A stretch of 64,000 bases of DNA, taken from positions 2,347,378 through 2,411,377 of the forward strand of contig NZ_JACHCZ010000001.1 in NCBI RefSeq assembly GCF_014207255.1. The letters run 5' to 3'. The position numbers and the translations under genes are program-made. Numbering within the stretch: the stretch's first letter is position 1; each line of letters starts with the position of its first letter. The DNA is from Pseudomonas sp. JAI120 (GTDB lineage: Bacteria > Pseudomonadota > Gammaproteobacteria > Pseudomonadales > Pseudomonadaceae). Positions 48,631 through 57,946 of this stretch are shown here, in pieces. A model generated the notes under the pieces. It was not told the origin of the DNA. It made no database searches and worked only from the letters and a program-made list of their open reading frames with translations.

Positions 48631-48750
48631 GTGTAGAACTCCAGGCTAACGGATGTGGCGACCTGAGTGTCTATGCTGATCAAACGCCCGCAGCTCATGG
48701 GATGGCAGAGAGTCGTTTGGATCATCGGACCAGTTGATTCAGGTCACTCG

Positions 48751-48765
48751 TTGTAGATTGAACAA
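48751..48765. promoter_or_regulatory. HexR-type operator, edd-proximal
   Basis: TTGTAGATTGAACAA is an exact TTGT-N7-ACAA palindrome, the site bound by the glucose-metabolism repressor HexR in P. putida. It lies in the edd/gap intergenic region. Confidence 0.82.
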
Positions 48766-48812
48766 AATATTGCCACTAAAAAGGCTTGTTTTCTATTTTT
48801 ATGCGAATAATC

Positions 48813-48827
48813 TTGTAATTCTTACAA
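48813..48827. promoter_or_regulatory. HexR-type operator, gap-proximal
   Basis: TTGTAATTCTTACAA is a second exact TTGT-N7-ACAA site. It lies 25 bases before the gap ATG and 62 bases from the other site. Confidence 0.85.
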
Positions 48828-48851
48828 CAAATCGACGACAGGCACTTTCCA

Positions 48852-49853
48852 ATGACTCTTCGTATCGCAATCAATGGTTTTGGCCGTATCGGCCGTAATG
48901 TCCTGCGCGCACTGTATACCCAAGGCTATCGCCAGGATTTGCAGATCGTCGCCATCAATGATTTGGGCGACAGCTCGATCAACGCCCACCTGCTTAAATA
49001 CGACACCGTGCATGGCACTTTCGATGCAGAGGTCGCCCACGATCAGGAAAGCCTGACCGTCAATGGTGACCGGATTGCCGTCAGTGCCATTCGCAACCCG
49101 GCCGACCTGCCGTGGGCGGCGCACAAGGTCGACGTGGTGTTCGAATGCACCGGCCTGTTCACCGACCGTGACAAGGCTGCCGCCCATATTAGCGCCGGTG
49201 CACGCAAGGTGATCATCTCCGCACCGGCCAAAGGCGCGGACGCGACCGTGGTCTACGGCGTGAACCACGACATCCTGCGTCAATCCCACCAGATCATCTC
49301 CAACGCGTCGTGCACCACCAACTGCCTGGCGCCGGTTGCCCAGGTGCTGCACCGTGAGCTGGGCATCGAAAGCGGCTTGATGACCACGATTCATGCCTAC
49401 ACCAACGACCAGAACCTGACCGACGTCTACCACACCGACCCGTACCGCGCGCGCTCGGCCACCCAGAACATGATCCCGAGCAAGACCGGCGCTGCCGAAG
49501 CGGTCGGCCTTGTACTGCCGGAACTGGCAGGCAAGCTGACCGGCATGGCCGTGCGTGTGCCGGTGATCAACGTGTCGCTGGTGGACCTCACCGTGCAGCT
49601 GAAGAAAGAAGCCACTGCCGATGAAGTCAACGCGCTGCTCAAAGAAGCCAGCCAGCACTCGAAGATCCTCGGTTACAACACCCTGCCGCTGGTTTCCAGT
49701 GACTTCAACCACAACCCGCTGTCGTCGATCTTCGACGCCAACCACACCAAGGTCAGCGGCAAGTTGCTGAAAGTACTGGCCTGGTATGACAACGAGTGGG
49801 GCTTCTCGAACCGCATGCTGGATAACTGCCTGGCGCTGTGCAACGCCGAATAA
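48852..49853 (+). CDS. gap: Glyceraldehyde-3-phosphate dehydrogenase, type I
   Basis: The 333-residue enzyme has NAD-binding start [15 protein letters not shown], catalytic Cys in [17 protein letters not shown], and C-terminal [12 protein letters not shown]. It oxidises glyceraldehyde 3-phosphate from the KDPG aldolase step. It is divergent from edd and under the shared HexR-type control region, matching gapA in other Pseudomonas. Confidence 0.96.
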   Translation: MTLRIAINGFGRIGRNVLRALYTQGYRQDLQIVAINDLGDSSINAHLLKYDTVHGTFDAEVAHDQESLTVNGDRIAVSAIRNPADLPWAAHKVDVVFECTGLFTDRDKAAAHISAGARKVIISAPAKGADATVVYGVNHDILRQSHQIISNASCTTNCLAPVAQVLHRELGIESGLMTTIHAYTNDQNLTDVYHTDPYRARSATQNMIPSKTGAAEAVGLVLPELAGKLTGMAVRVPVINVSLVDLTVQLKKEATADEVNALLKEASQHSKILGYNTLPLVSSDFNHNPLSSIFDANHTKVSGKLLKVLAWYDNEWGFSNRMLDNCLALCNAE

Positions 49854-49861
49854 TGCGGTCC

Positions 49862-49905
49862 TGTGGGAGGGGCCAGTCGAATCGTCGCACTGCCCTCCCC
49901 CCACA
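49862..49905. repeat. Second-class REP hairpin, copy 2
   Basis: TGTGGGAGGGGC and GCCCTCCCCCCACA flank CAGTCGAATCGTCGCACTG, the same core as at 32403-32445. It lies directly after gap. Confidence 0.82.
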
Positions 49906-49951
49906 TTTGTTCTATGTAGACCCAGAGAAATAGCCACTTGCCATTTGAGTT

Positions 49952-49970
49952 GATGATAAGCATTATCATT
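49952..49970. promoter_or_regulatory. Fur box upstream of the ECF sigma gene
   Basis: GATGATAAGCATTATCATT contains the perfect 7-3-7 palindrome ATGATAA-GCA-TTATCAT and agrees well with the GATAATGATAATCATTATC Fur consensus. It lies 25 bases before the start codon, so iron-replete repression of the sigma factor is expected. Confidence 0.88.
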
Positions 49971-49995
49971 AACTGCAAATCGGTCTGGTATCACT

Positions 49996-50514
49996 GTGAG
50001 CCAATCTCGCTTCAACCAAGTCTTTCTCACCCAACGGGTGATTCTGCTACGCACCTTGCAGCGGATGGTGAATAACCACAGCACCGCCGAGGACCTGTTG
50101 CAGGAAACCTACTTGCGCGTCACCCGAGCCCTCAGCGAGCGGCCGATCGATCACCTCGAACCCTTCGTCTACCAAACCGCGCGTAACCTGGCGCTGGATC
50201 ACTTGCGTTCGCGCAGGATTCAGGCGCGCACGCTGCAGGAAGATGTACCGCTGGACATCCTGCAAAGCGTCGCCGCCCCCACCAGCACCCCCGAAGACGC
50301 AACCCAGGCCGAGCAATTGCTTGAACACCTGAGCATCAGCCTCGGCCAGTTGAGCGCGCGCCAGCAGCAGATTTTCATCCTCAGCCGCCTGCACGGTTGC
50401 AGTTACCAGGAGATTGCCGATCAGTTGGACGTGTCCTTGAGCACCGTGCAAAAGGAACTGAAATTGATCATGGCTATTTGCGTAGGTGTGGCCGAAAGAC
50501 TGGATCAGCCTTAA
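49996..50514 (+). CDS. FecI-type ECF sigma factor (HxuI-like)
   Basis: The 172-residue sigma factor has region 2 with VNNHSTAEDLLQETYLRV and PFVYQTARNLALDHLRSRR, and region 4 with LSARQQQIFILSRLHGCSYQEIADQLDVSLSTVQKEL. It starts at GTG. With the FecR-like and TonB-receptor genes it forms a cell-surface signalling trio. The heme oxygenase downstream points to heme as signal, like P. aeruginosa HxuIRA. Confidence 0.92.
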   Translation: MSQSRFNQVFLTQRVILLRTLQRMVNNHSTAEDLLQETYLRVTRALSERPIDHLEPFVYQTARNLALDHLRSRRIQARTLQEDVPLDILQSVAAPTSTPEDATQAEQLLEHLSISLGQLSARQQQIFILSRLHGCSYQEIADQLDVSLSTVQKELKLIMAICVGVAERLDQP

Positions 50515-50588
50515 GCTTCAGCCGACAGAAGAGTGGACCCAAGCTGTAGGAAAGATGAATAGAACGTGGCGAAGACCCGAGGAACACC

Positions 50589-51557
50589 GTGACGGACCCG
50601 AATAAACTGCGCCCCCATGAGCTGGCTCATGAGGTGTTGCAAGACACGGCTATGGACCAAGCCCTCGACTGGCTGATCGCCTTGCAGTGTCCAGCGCCTG
50701 GGCAGCACGCCGAGTTTGAAGCCTGGCTGGCCCAAGACCCCGCCCACGTCCACGCGTTCGGCAAGGCTCAGGCCGCCTGGGGTGGCGCGCCGGTGCACAG
50801 CGCCGCCGTCGCCCTGGCCGCGCCGCGCAAGCCCAGCGGCTGGCGCCGGATCAAGCCGCACTGGAAGCCGCTGGCCACCGCCGCCGTGCTGTTGATCGGC
50901 CTGTTCAGCTTCAGCAACCTGCCGGTGCGCCTGCAAGCCGACCATCTCACGGTGGTGGGCGAACGCCAGCGCCTGCAATTGGACGATGGATCGAAAGTGT
51001 TGCTGAACACCAATTCGGCGTTTTCCAGCAGCATCAAGGACCACCAGCGCATCGCCCGCCTGTACCAGGGCGAAGCCTTTTTCGAAATCATGCCCGGCCA
51101 TGGCCTGCCCCTGGAAATCGACGCCGGCCCCGTGCGCGCCAGCGTGCGGGATACCGCCTTCGCCGTGCGCTACCTCAACGGCGAAGCCCAGGTGCAGGTG
51201 CAGCGCGGCGATGTCGACCTGAGCAACACCGTCGACGATGCCCGCGTACGCCTGAGCGCGGGCGAAAGCATCCGCATCGGGCCCAAGGGCTTTGGCCAAC
51301 CGGCCAGGCTGGATGCCAACAAGGATCTGGCCTGGGTCCAAGGCCGGCTGATTTTCGAAAACTGCCCGATGAGCGAAGTGCTCGCCGAGCTGCGTCGTTA
51401 CTACCCCGGCTGGATCGTCAACACCAACGACAAGCTCGCCAGCGTTGCCGTCACCGGCAATTACCGCCTCGACCAACCCCTGGACGTGGTGCGCTCCCTG
51501 GCCCACATCACCTCAGCGAAGTTGTCGGAATACCCTGCGCTGGTCATCCTCAACTAA
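50589..51557 (+). CDS. FecR-family anti-sigma factor (HxuR-like)
   Basis: The 322-residue protein has an N-terminal cytoplasmic region with DWLIALQCPAPGQHAEFEAWLAQDPAHVHAF (FecR N-terminal domain). One membrane helix (about 97-113, LATAAVLLIGLFSFSNL) follows, then a periplasmic FecR domain with GEAFFEI and a secretin/STN-like C-terminus (FENCPMSEVLAELRRYYPG). It holds the sigma factor until the receptor signals. GTG start with GAGGA 5 bases upstream. Confidence 0.92.
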   Translation: MTDPNKLRPHELAHEVLQDTAMDQALDWLIALQCPAPGQHAEFEAWLAQDPAHVHAFGKAQAAWGGAPVHSAAVALAAPRKPSGWRRIKPHWKPLATAAVLLIGLFSFSNLPVRLQADHLTVVGERQRLQLDDGSKVLLNTNSAFSSSIKDHQRIARLYQGEAFFEIMPGHGLPLEIDAGPVRASVRDTAFAVRYLNGEAQVQVQRGDVDLSNTVDDARVRLSAGESIRIGPKGFGQPARLDANKDLAWVQGRLIFENCPMSEVLAELRRYYPGWIVNTNDKLASVAVTGNYRLDQPLDVVRSLAHITSAKLSEYPALVILN

Positions 51558-51575
51558 ATGAGAATTATTTTTACT
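51557..51575. promoter_or_regulatory. Possible Fur box upstream of the receptor gene
   Basis: AATGAGAATTATTTTTACT resembles a Fur site (NAT-triplet pattern, ATGAGAATTATT). It begins at the end of the FecR-like gene, 100 bases before the receptor start. Weaker than the upstream site. Confidence 0.5.
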
Positions 51576-51674
51576 CGATAGCCCTCGACGGTACGTCTCG
51601 TCTTAGCCAATGCAACTGATTCCTATTTGGTTCGGTTCGCAACTATAAGATTCGTACCTTCCGGAGCGCTTTCG

Positions 51675-54239
51675 ATGTCCTCTCGTTTCAACCGCCGGTC
51701 CTCCTCGCCCGTGCTGTCGTTGCTGACCGCCGCCATCCTGCTGGCCGGTTCACCAGTGATGACCGCGACGGCAGCCGAACCTGCCGCCCGCAGCCACGGC
51801 AACTACAGTTTCAGCATCGAGCAACAGCCGCTGGTCTCGGCGCTGAACGCCTTTACCAGCGTAACCGGCTGGCAAGTCGGCCTACCCGCCGAGCTGGCCC
51901 AGGGCGTGTCGTCCCCTGGCGTGCGCGGCGCACTGTCGCCTGAGAAAGCCCTGGACCGGCTGTTGGTGGGGACCAACCTGAGCTACCGCAAGCTGGGCAA
52001 TAACAACATCGTCCTGGAAAAGCGCACAGCGGGCAGCACCCTCAACCTGCAACAGGTGACCATCAGCGCCACCCGTAACGAACAGGATGTGAACAGCGTA
52101 CCGAGCACCGTCAGCGTGCAGGATCGCCAAGAGCTGGACCGCCAGAACGTCAACAACATCCGCGAACTGGTGCGCTACGAGCCCGGCGTCTCGGTGGGCG
52201 GCGCTGGCACCCGTGCCGGCAATGCCGGATTCAACATCCGCGGTATCGACGGCGACCGTATCCTCACCCAGGTGGACGGTGTGGAAGTGCCCGACAACTT
52301 CTTCAACGGCCCCTACGCCAAGACCCGCCGCAACTACGTCGACCCGGAGATCGTCAAGCGCGTCGAGATCCTGCGCGGCCCGGCCTCGGCGCTGTACGGC
52401 AGCAGCGCCATCGGCGGCGCCGTGAGTTACTTCACCCTCGACCCGGACGACATCATCAAGCCCGGCCAGGACGTCGGCGCACGCCTGAAGACCGGCTACA
52501 GCTCCGCCGATGAAAGCTGGCTCACCTCCGGCACCGTCGCCGGCCGCGTGCAGGACTTCGACGGTTTACTGCACCTGAGCCAGCGCAATGGCCATGAGAC
52601 CGAGTCCTACGACGGCAACAACGCCACCGGCCTGGCCCGTACCGGCGCCAACCCCGAGGATGCGCGCACCACCAACGTGCTGGCCAAGCTCGGCTGGAAC
52701 TATGGCAATGACAACCGCCTGGGCCTGACCTATGAAAAGTACAAGGATGATCGCGACGTCAACCTGAAGAACGCGGTGGGCGGCCCGTTCATCGGCGGCC
52801 GAGGCTTCAACCTCTACCGAGATCGTCGTGGTAACGACACCATTACCCGTGAACGTTTCGGCCTGGAAAACAGCTTCGCCCTTGAGTCGCCGATTGCCGA
52901 CCGGATCAAGACCAGCCTCAATTACCAGATCGCCAAGACCGACCAGACCACTGCCGAGATCTATCAGTCAGGTCGTCGTGTCCTGCGCACCCGCGACACG
53001 CTGTACCAGGAAAAACAGTGGATTTTCGATGCCCAGTTAGACAAAGCGTTCAGCCTCGGTGAAACCGATCACCAAGTGACCTATGGCACCACCCTCAAGC
53101 AGCAGAAAGTCACAGGCTCGCGCGAGGGCGGCGCGACCTGTGTGGCCGTCGGCAGCGGTTGCACCGCCATCGGCGCGCCCAGCCCGATTGCCACTGACAG
53201 CGTGAAGAAGTCCAGCGACTTCCCCGACCCGACCATCAACACGTATTCGCTGTTCGCACAGGACCAGATCAGCTGGGACAAATGGACCTTCCTGCCCGCC
53301 GTGCGCTACGACTACACCCAGCTCAAACCCAAGCTGACCCAGGAATTCCTCAACACCGTCAACCCGACAGGTGCGGACCCGGTGAGCGACAAGGAAAAAA
53401 CCTGGCACCGTGTGACCCCCAAGTTCGGCCTGACTTACGCCCTGACGGATCAATACACCTGGTTCGGCCAATATGCCGAAGGTTTCCGTACGCCATCGGC
53501 CAAGGCGCTGTACGGCCGCTTTGAAAACCTGAACTTGGGCTACACCGTCGAGCCGAACCCCGACCTCAAGCCAGAAACCAGCAAAGGCATCGAAACCGGG
53601 ATTCGCGGCAAGTTCGACGAAGGCTCCTTCGAGATCGCCGTGTTTTACAACAAGTACCGCGACTTTATCGACGAAGACAACGCCGTCGTCGGCGGCACCG
53701 TTGAACAGTTCCAGGCCGTCAATATCAAGCGCGCCACCATCAAGGGGGCCGAAGCCAAAGGCCGCCTGAACCTGGATCCATTCGGCGCCCCGCAAGGCCT
53801 CTACACCCAGGGTTCGGTGTCCTATGCCTACGGCCGCAACGACGATAACGGCGAGCCGCTGAACAGCGTCAACCCGCTCAAGGGCGTCTTCGGCCTGGGC
53901 TACGACCAGGACAACTACGGTGGCCTGTTGAGCTGGACCCTGGTGAAAAAGCAGGATCGCGTCGACAGCACTACCTTCCACGCGCCGGACGGCGACACCA
54001 GCGGGCCCTTCAAGACCCCAGGGTTCGGTGTTATCGACCTGACCGCCTTCTACAAAGTCACCAACGACGTGACCATCAACGGCGGCCTCTACAACCTCAC
54101 CGACAAGAAGTACTGGAACTGGGATGACGTGCGCAGCTACGACAGTGTCGGCGAAGCCGCTGTGACCGGACCGGCCAACCTCGACCGCCTGACCCAGCCG
54201 GGCCGCAACTTTGCGATCAACGTGATCTGGGACATCTGA
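51675..54239 (+). CDS. TonB-dependent heme/hemoprotein receptor with signalling domain (HxuA-like)
   Basis: The 854-residue precursor has a signal peptide to about residue 37 and an STN signalling domain (about 40-120; FSIEQQPLVSALNAFTSVTG). A plug follows (RNEQDVNSVPSTVSVQD, NIRGIDGDRILTQVDGV, ILRGPASALYGSSAIGGAVSY), then a 22-strand barrel. The heme-receptor boxes appear as EGFRTPSAKALYGRF and EPNPDLKPETSKG (FRAP and NPNL). No His lies between those boxes, unlike classical heme receptors. The STN domain relays to the FecR-like protein. The last residues are WDI rather than a terminal Phe. Confidence 0.9.
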   Translation: MSSRFNRRSSSPVLSLLTAAILLAGSPVMTATAAEPAARSHGNYSFSIEQQPLVSALNAFTSVTGWQVGLPAELAQGVSSPGVRGALSPEKALDRLLVGTNLSYRKLGNNNIVLEKRTAGSTLNLQQVTISATRNEQDVNSVPSTVSVQDRQELDRQNVNNIRELVRYEPGVSVGGAGTRAGNAGFNIRGIDGDRILTQVDGVEVPDNFFNGPYAKTRRNYVDPEIVKRVEILRGPASALYGSSAIGGAVSYFTLDPDDIIKPGQDVGARLKTGYSSADESWLTSGTVAGRVQDFDGLLHLSQRNGHETESYDGNNATGLARTGANPEDARTTNVLAKLGWNYGNDNRLGLTYEKYKDDRDVNLKNAVGGPFIGGRGFNLYRDRRGNDTITRERFGLENSFALESPIADRIKTSLNYQIAKTDQTTAEIYQSGRRVLRTRDTLYQEKQWIFDAQLDKAFSLGETDHQVTYGTTLKQQKVTGSREGGATCVAVGSGCTAIGAPSPIATDSVKKSSDFPDPTINTYSLFAQDQISWDKWTFLPAVRYDYTQLKPKLTQEFLNTVNPTGADPVSDKEKTWHRVTPKFGLTYALTDQYTWFGQYAEGFRTPSAKALYGRFENLNLGYTVEPNPDLKPETSKGIETGIRGKFDEGSFEIAVFYNKYRDFIDEDNAVVGGTVEQFQAVNIKRATIKGAEAKGRLNLDPFGAPQGLYTQGSVSYAYGRNDDNGEPLNSVNPLKGVFGLGYDQDNYGGLLSWTLVKKQDRVDSTTFHAPDGDTSGPFKTPGFGVIDLTAFYKVTNDVTINGGLYNLTDKKYWNWDDVRSYDSVGEAAVTGPANLDRLTQPGRNFAINVIWDI

Positions 54240-54248
54240 CAAAGCTTC

Positions 54249-54290
54249 CCTCACCTCGTCGAAATTTCAGCGGCGAGGTGAGGATTTTTT
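54249..54290 (+). terminator. Terminator between receptor and heme oxygenase genes
   Basis: CCTCACCTCG pairs with CGAGGTGAGG around a 15-base loop, then ATTTTTT. It should reduce or prevent read-through into the heme oxygenase gene. Confidence 0.9.
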
Positions 54291-54374
54291 ACTGTGCCGC
54301 GTCTTCTTGTTCGTCTAGTTGATAACAGCTCTCTTTAAGGGCAACAAGGCGCTCCCCTTCTCAAGGACTTTTTC

Positions 54375-54983
54375 ATGACCGCTTCTCCTACCGCAGAACG
54401 CCCAAGCCTGCGCTCCCAGCGCCTGAACCAAATCACCCACGAGCCGCACACCAAGCTGGATGCACTGGTCAAGGCCCACGCCCCGTTCGAAACCCAGGCC
54501 AACTTCGCGCGTTTCGTGGTGGCGCAGTACCTGTTCCAGTCGGAACTGGTGCCCCTGTACAACGATGCCGAACTGATCAAGATCGTGCCTGACCTGGCCG
54601 AACGGTGCCGCGCCGAAGCCGCCAGGCTGGACCTGGCAGACCTGGATACCGAAGTGCCTGCCCCGGTCGCGGGCGCACTGAAGAACCCGAGCAAGGCCGA
54701 AGCCCTGGGCTGGTTGTTCGTATCCGAAGGTTCCAAACTGGGCGCTGCGTTCCTGATCAAGCGCGCGGTAGGCCTGGGCCTGAGCGAAACCTTCGGTGCC
54801 CGCCACCTGGGTGAGCCCGCCGGTGGTCGCGCCGAAGGCTGGAAAAGCTTCACCCGCACCCTCGACGCCCTGGAGTTGAGCGCCGAAGAAGAAGCCGCAG
54901 CGGAAAAAGGCGCGGTGGATGCGTTTGTGCGCTTCACCGTGCTGCTGGAACAGGCGTACGCTAGCGCCCCTGAACTGGCCTGA
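54375..54983 (+). CDS. hemO: Biliverdin-producing heme oxygenase
   Basis: The 202-residue protein contains the proximal-helix motif LNQITHEPHTKLDALVKAH, whose His25 is the expected heme ligand. FARFVVAQYLFQSELVPLY and the distal-helix SEGSKLGAAFLIKRA follow. It opens heme to release iron, CO and biliverdin in the cytoplasm. AAGGA lies 9 bases before the ATG. Position after the heme receptor fits a heme-use locus, although a terminator separates them. Confidence 0.92.
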   Translation: MTASPTAERPSLRSQRLNQITHEPHTKLDALVKAHAPFETQANFARFVVAQYLFQSELVPLYNDAELIKIVPDLAERCRAEAARLDLADLDTEVPAPVAGALKNPSKAEALGWLFVSEGSKLGAAFLIKRAVGLGLSETFGARHLGEPAGGRAEGWKSFTRTLDALELSAEEEAAAEKGAVDAFVRFTVLLEQAYASAPELA

Positions 54984-55008
54984 TCGCCCACATTGAAATG
55001 CAATCAAC

Positions 55009-55097
55009 TGTGGGAGGGGGCTTGCCCCCGATGGCGGTGGGTCAGTGACCTATTTGTTGACTGATGCACTGCCATCGGGGGCAAGCCCCCTCCCACA
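55009..55097. repeat. REPIN 4
   Basis: TGTGGGAGGGGGCTTGCCCC begins the left arm. The inverted right arm starts ATCGGGGGCAAG at 55074. About 41 bases separate the arms. Confidence 0.93.
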
Positions 55098-55155
55098 TTT
55101 TGATCGCATTTAAGTTCGGACTTTTTGTAAACCTTCCTCCAAGAAAAGCTTCACC

Positions 55156-55557
55156 ATGACCGGCAAACCCCAATCCACCTCGAAAATCGCACAGATCCTC
55201 TTCGGCCTGCTGGCCTACGTCAGCCTGGGCATCGGGCTGGTGGCGATTGTGGTGCCGGGTTTGCCCACCACCGAATTCATCCTCCTGGCCGCCTGGGCCG
55301 CGACCAAAAGTTCGCCGCGCCTCAGTGCCTGGCTGGAAAACCACCGCCTGTTCGGTCCGATCCTGGTCAACTGGCGCAACGGCAAGATCATCGCGCGCAG
55401 GGCCAAGGTCAGCGCCACCGTGAGCATGCTGCTGTGCGCCATCCTGATGCTGCTAATGCTCGACCACGGCTGGCCGATCTACCTGGCGATTGCCGGGATG
55501 AGCCTGGGCAACCTGTGGATCTGGTCACGCCCCGAACGACTCGCACAGCCCGTGTGA
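55156..55557 (+). CDS. DUF454 (YbaN-like) inner-membrane protein
   Basis: The 133-residue protein has three or four membrane helices. The family motif GLVAIVVPGLPTTEFILLAAWAATKSSPRLSAWL precedes FGPILVNWRNGKIIARRAK. The function is unknown. YbaN-type genes often neighbour heme oxygenase or iron genes, as here. Confidence 0.9.
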   Translation: MTGKPQSTSKIAQILFGLLAYVSLGIGLVAIVVPGLPTTEFILLAAWAATKSSPRLSAWLENHRLFGPILVNWRNGKIIARRAKVSATVSMLLCAILMLLMLDHGWPIYLAIAGMSLGNLWIWSRPERLAQPV

Positions 55558-55697
55558 CGCTGGCTGTAGGTGTTTTCCTACCGCCCATCGCCTATCTCTC
55601 ATGAATTGATTTGTTACGCCGATGTTTCAGACATAGCGCTGAATGGACTTGGCCCTGGATTGCATGCATTTCCACACGCCCATTCGCGAGTGAACCT

Positions 55698-57836
55698 ATG
55701 TTCGACACCCTCTCCATACGTTTGAAAATCGTGCTGCTGTCCGGGCTATGTCTGCTGGGCGTAATAGCGTTGATCATCAGCATCAACCTTTACGAAACCA
55801 ACCAGAACGACCATCTGATCAGCGATTCAAGCTCGCGAATGCTCACCAGCAGCGTGCAGAACCTGCTGCAAGCCAAGGCAGCGGAGCAAGCCGTGCTGCT
55901 GCAGAAAACCTTTGGCGAAAATCTTACCGTGATCACGGCCATCGCCGATCAGGTCAAAGACCTGCGCAACCTGGCCACCAAGCGCTCGCTGGACCCCGGC
56001 GCCTTGCGTGAAGAACTCAACCAGAGCCTGAAAACCACCTTCGAACGCAACAGCAAAGTGCTGGGCATCTGGCTGGCGTTCGAGCCCAATGGCCTGGACG
56101 GCAAGGACAGCGAATTCGCCAATGACAAGTCCCGCGCGTCCAACGAAAAAGGCCGTTTCTCCAGCTACTGGAACCGCGTCGGAGGTGAAGCCTTGAACAC
56201 CATCATGGTCGAGGAAGACCTGACCAAGACCACGCTCAACCTCAGTGGAACGCCCTACAACATTTGGTACACCTGCCCCCGGGACACCCGAAGCACCTGC
56301 CTGCTGGACCCATATGAAGACACAGTGACCGGCACACCGGTACTGATGACCACCATCTCCTTGCCGATGATCGTGGACGGTAAAGTCATCGGCGTGGTCG
56401 GTGTCGATATCGCCCTCAACACCCTGCAAGCCAGCACGGACGCCGCGCAAAAAGAGTTGTTCAACGGCGCTGCACACCTGGAGATCATTTCCAGCAACGG
56501 CCTGATTGCTGCCTACAGTGGCGAGCCCGCCAAGGTTGGGAAAAACCTGGTCGACACCCTCGGTGCAGAAGGCAAGGAGATCGTGCAACTGCTCGCCAGT
56601 GGCAGCTATGTCAACCGCGAACAAGGCGACACCATCTACGCGGTTTACCCGGTCAAGCCCATCGCCGATGCCAAAGCCTGGGGTGTAGTGATCAAACTGC
56701 CCAAACACGTGATGCTTGCCGACAGCATGAAACTTCAAGGCGTGCTCGACGCAGCCCAAGCCAGCGGCACCCTCAAGGCCCTGCTGGTCGGTGCCGCTGC
56801 CGGCCTGCTCGGTTTGCTGCTGATCTGGCTCACCGCCACCGGTGTGACTCGTCCGATCAACAGCGTCGCCGCCATGCTCAAGGACATCGCCAGCGGCGAC
56901 GGCGACCTCACCCAGCGCCTGGCCTACGCCAAGAAGGATGAGCTGGGCGAATTGGTGAACTGGTTCAACCGTTTCCTCGACAAGCTGCAACCGACCATCG
57001 CCCAGATCAAGCAAAGCATCACCGAAGCGCGTGGCACGGCTGACCAGTCCTCGGCCATCGCGCGCCAGACCAGCGAAGGCATGCAGGTGCAGTTCCGCGA
57101 AATCGACCAGGTGGCCACGGCGTCCAACGAAATGAGCGCCACCGCCCACGAGGTCGCCAACAGTGCCTCCAATGCCGCCAGCGCGGCACGCGGCGCCGAC
57201 CAGTCGGCGCGTGAAGGCATGTCGATCATCGAACAGAGCACCCGCGACATCACCACCCTCGCCGAAGAAGTCAGCAAGGCCGTGGGCGAAGTCGAAGCCC
57301 TGGCGGTCAACAGCGAACAAATCGGTTCAGTCCTGGAAGTGATCCGCAGCATTGCCGAGCAGACCAACCTGCTGGCGCTCAACGCAGCAATTGAAGCCGC
57401 ACGCGCCGGGGAAAGCGGCCGGGGATTTGCGGTGGTGGCCGACGAAGTGCGCAACCTGGCCAAGCGCACCCAGGACTCGGTGGAGGAAATCCGCCTGGTG
57501 ATCGAACGCATCCAGAGCGGTACCCGTGGCGTAGTGGCGACCATGCACTCCAGCCAAAGCCAGGCCCAGAGCAATGCCGGGCAGATCCATCAAGCCGTAC
57601 AGGCCTTGGGCAAGATCAGTGATGCAGTGACGGTGATCAGCGACATGAACCTGCAAATCGCCAGCGCCGCCGAGCAGCAAAGTGCCGTGGCCGAAGAGGT
57701 CAACCGCAACGTCTCGGCGATCCGCACCGTGACCGAAACCCTCACCGGCCAGGCCACCGAGTCGGCGGCCATCAGCAGCCAGCTCAATGCCTTGGCCAGC
57801 CAGCAGATGAAACTCATGGATCAGTTCAAGGTTTAA
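55698..57836 (+). CDS. Methyl-accepting chemotaxis protein with dCache sensor
   Basis: The 712-residue receptor has a first membrane helix at about 10-32 and a large periplasmic dCache domain (about 35-375; [45 protein letters not shown]). The second helix is at about 380-400, HAMP at 400-455 ([25 protein letters not shown]). The signalling domain has the hairpin [40 protein letters not shown]. No CheR-tethering pentapeptide is seen (ends MDQFKV). Ligand unknown. Two cysteines in the CPRDTRSTC stretch could form a periplasmic disulfide. Confidence 0.94.
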   Translation: MFDTLSIRLKIVLLSGLCLLGVIALIISINLYETNQNDHLISDSSSRMLTSSVQNLLQAKAAEQAVLLQKTFGENLTVITAIADQVKDLRNLATKRSLDPGALREELNQSLKTTFERNSKVLGIWLAFEPNGLDGKDSEFANDKSRASNEKGRFSSYWNRVGGEALNTIMVEEDLTKTTLNLSGTPYNIWYTCPRDTRSTCLLDPYEDTVTGTPVLMTTISLPMIVDGKVIGVVGVDIALNTLQASTDAAQKELFNGAAHLEIISSNGLIAAYSGEPAKVGKNLVDTLGAEGKEIVQLLASGSYVNREQGDTIYAVYPVKPIADAKAWGVVIKLPKHVMLADSMKLQGVLDAAQASGTLKALLVGAAAGLLGLLLIWLTATGVTRPINSVAAMLKDIASGDGDLTQRLAYAKKDELGELVNWFNRFLDKLQPTIAQIKQSITEARGTADQSSAIARQTSEGMQVQFREIDQVATASNEMSATAHEVANSASNAASAARGADQSAREGMSIIEQSTRDITTLAEEVSKAVGEVEALAVNSEQIGSVLEVIRSIAEQTNLLALNAAIEAARAGESGRGFAVVADEVRNLAKRTQDSVEEIRLVIERIQSGTRGVVATMHSSQSQAQSNAGQIHQAVQALGKISDAVTVISDMNLQIASAAEQQSAVAEEVNRNVSAIRTVTETLTGQATESAAISSQLNALASQQMKLMDQFKV

Positions 57837-57854
57837 CAAACACCACAGGACCCA

Positions 57855-57943
57855 TGTGGGAGGGGGCTTGCCCCCGATAGCGATGTGTCAGCTACAGATG
57901 AGGTGACTGACACACTGCAATCGGGGGCAAGCCCCCTCCCACA
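57855..57943. repeat. REPIN 5
   Basis: TGTGGGAGGGGGCTTGCCCC at the left end and the inverted ATCGGGGGCAAGCCCCCTCC at the right lie between the convergent chemoreceptor and nitroreductase genes. Confidence 0.93.
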
Positions 57944-57946
57944 TTG

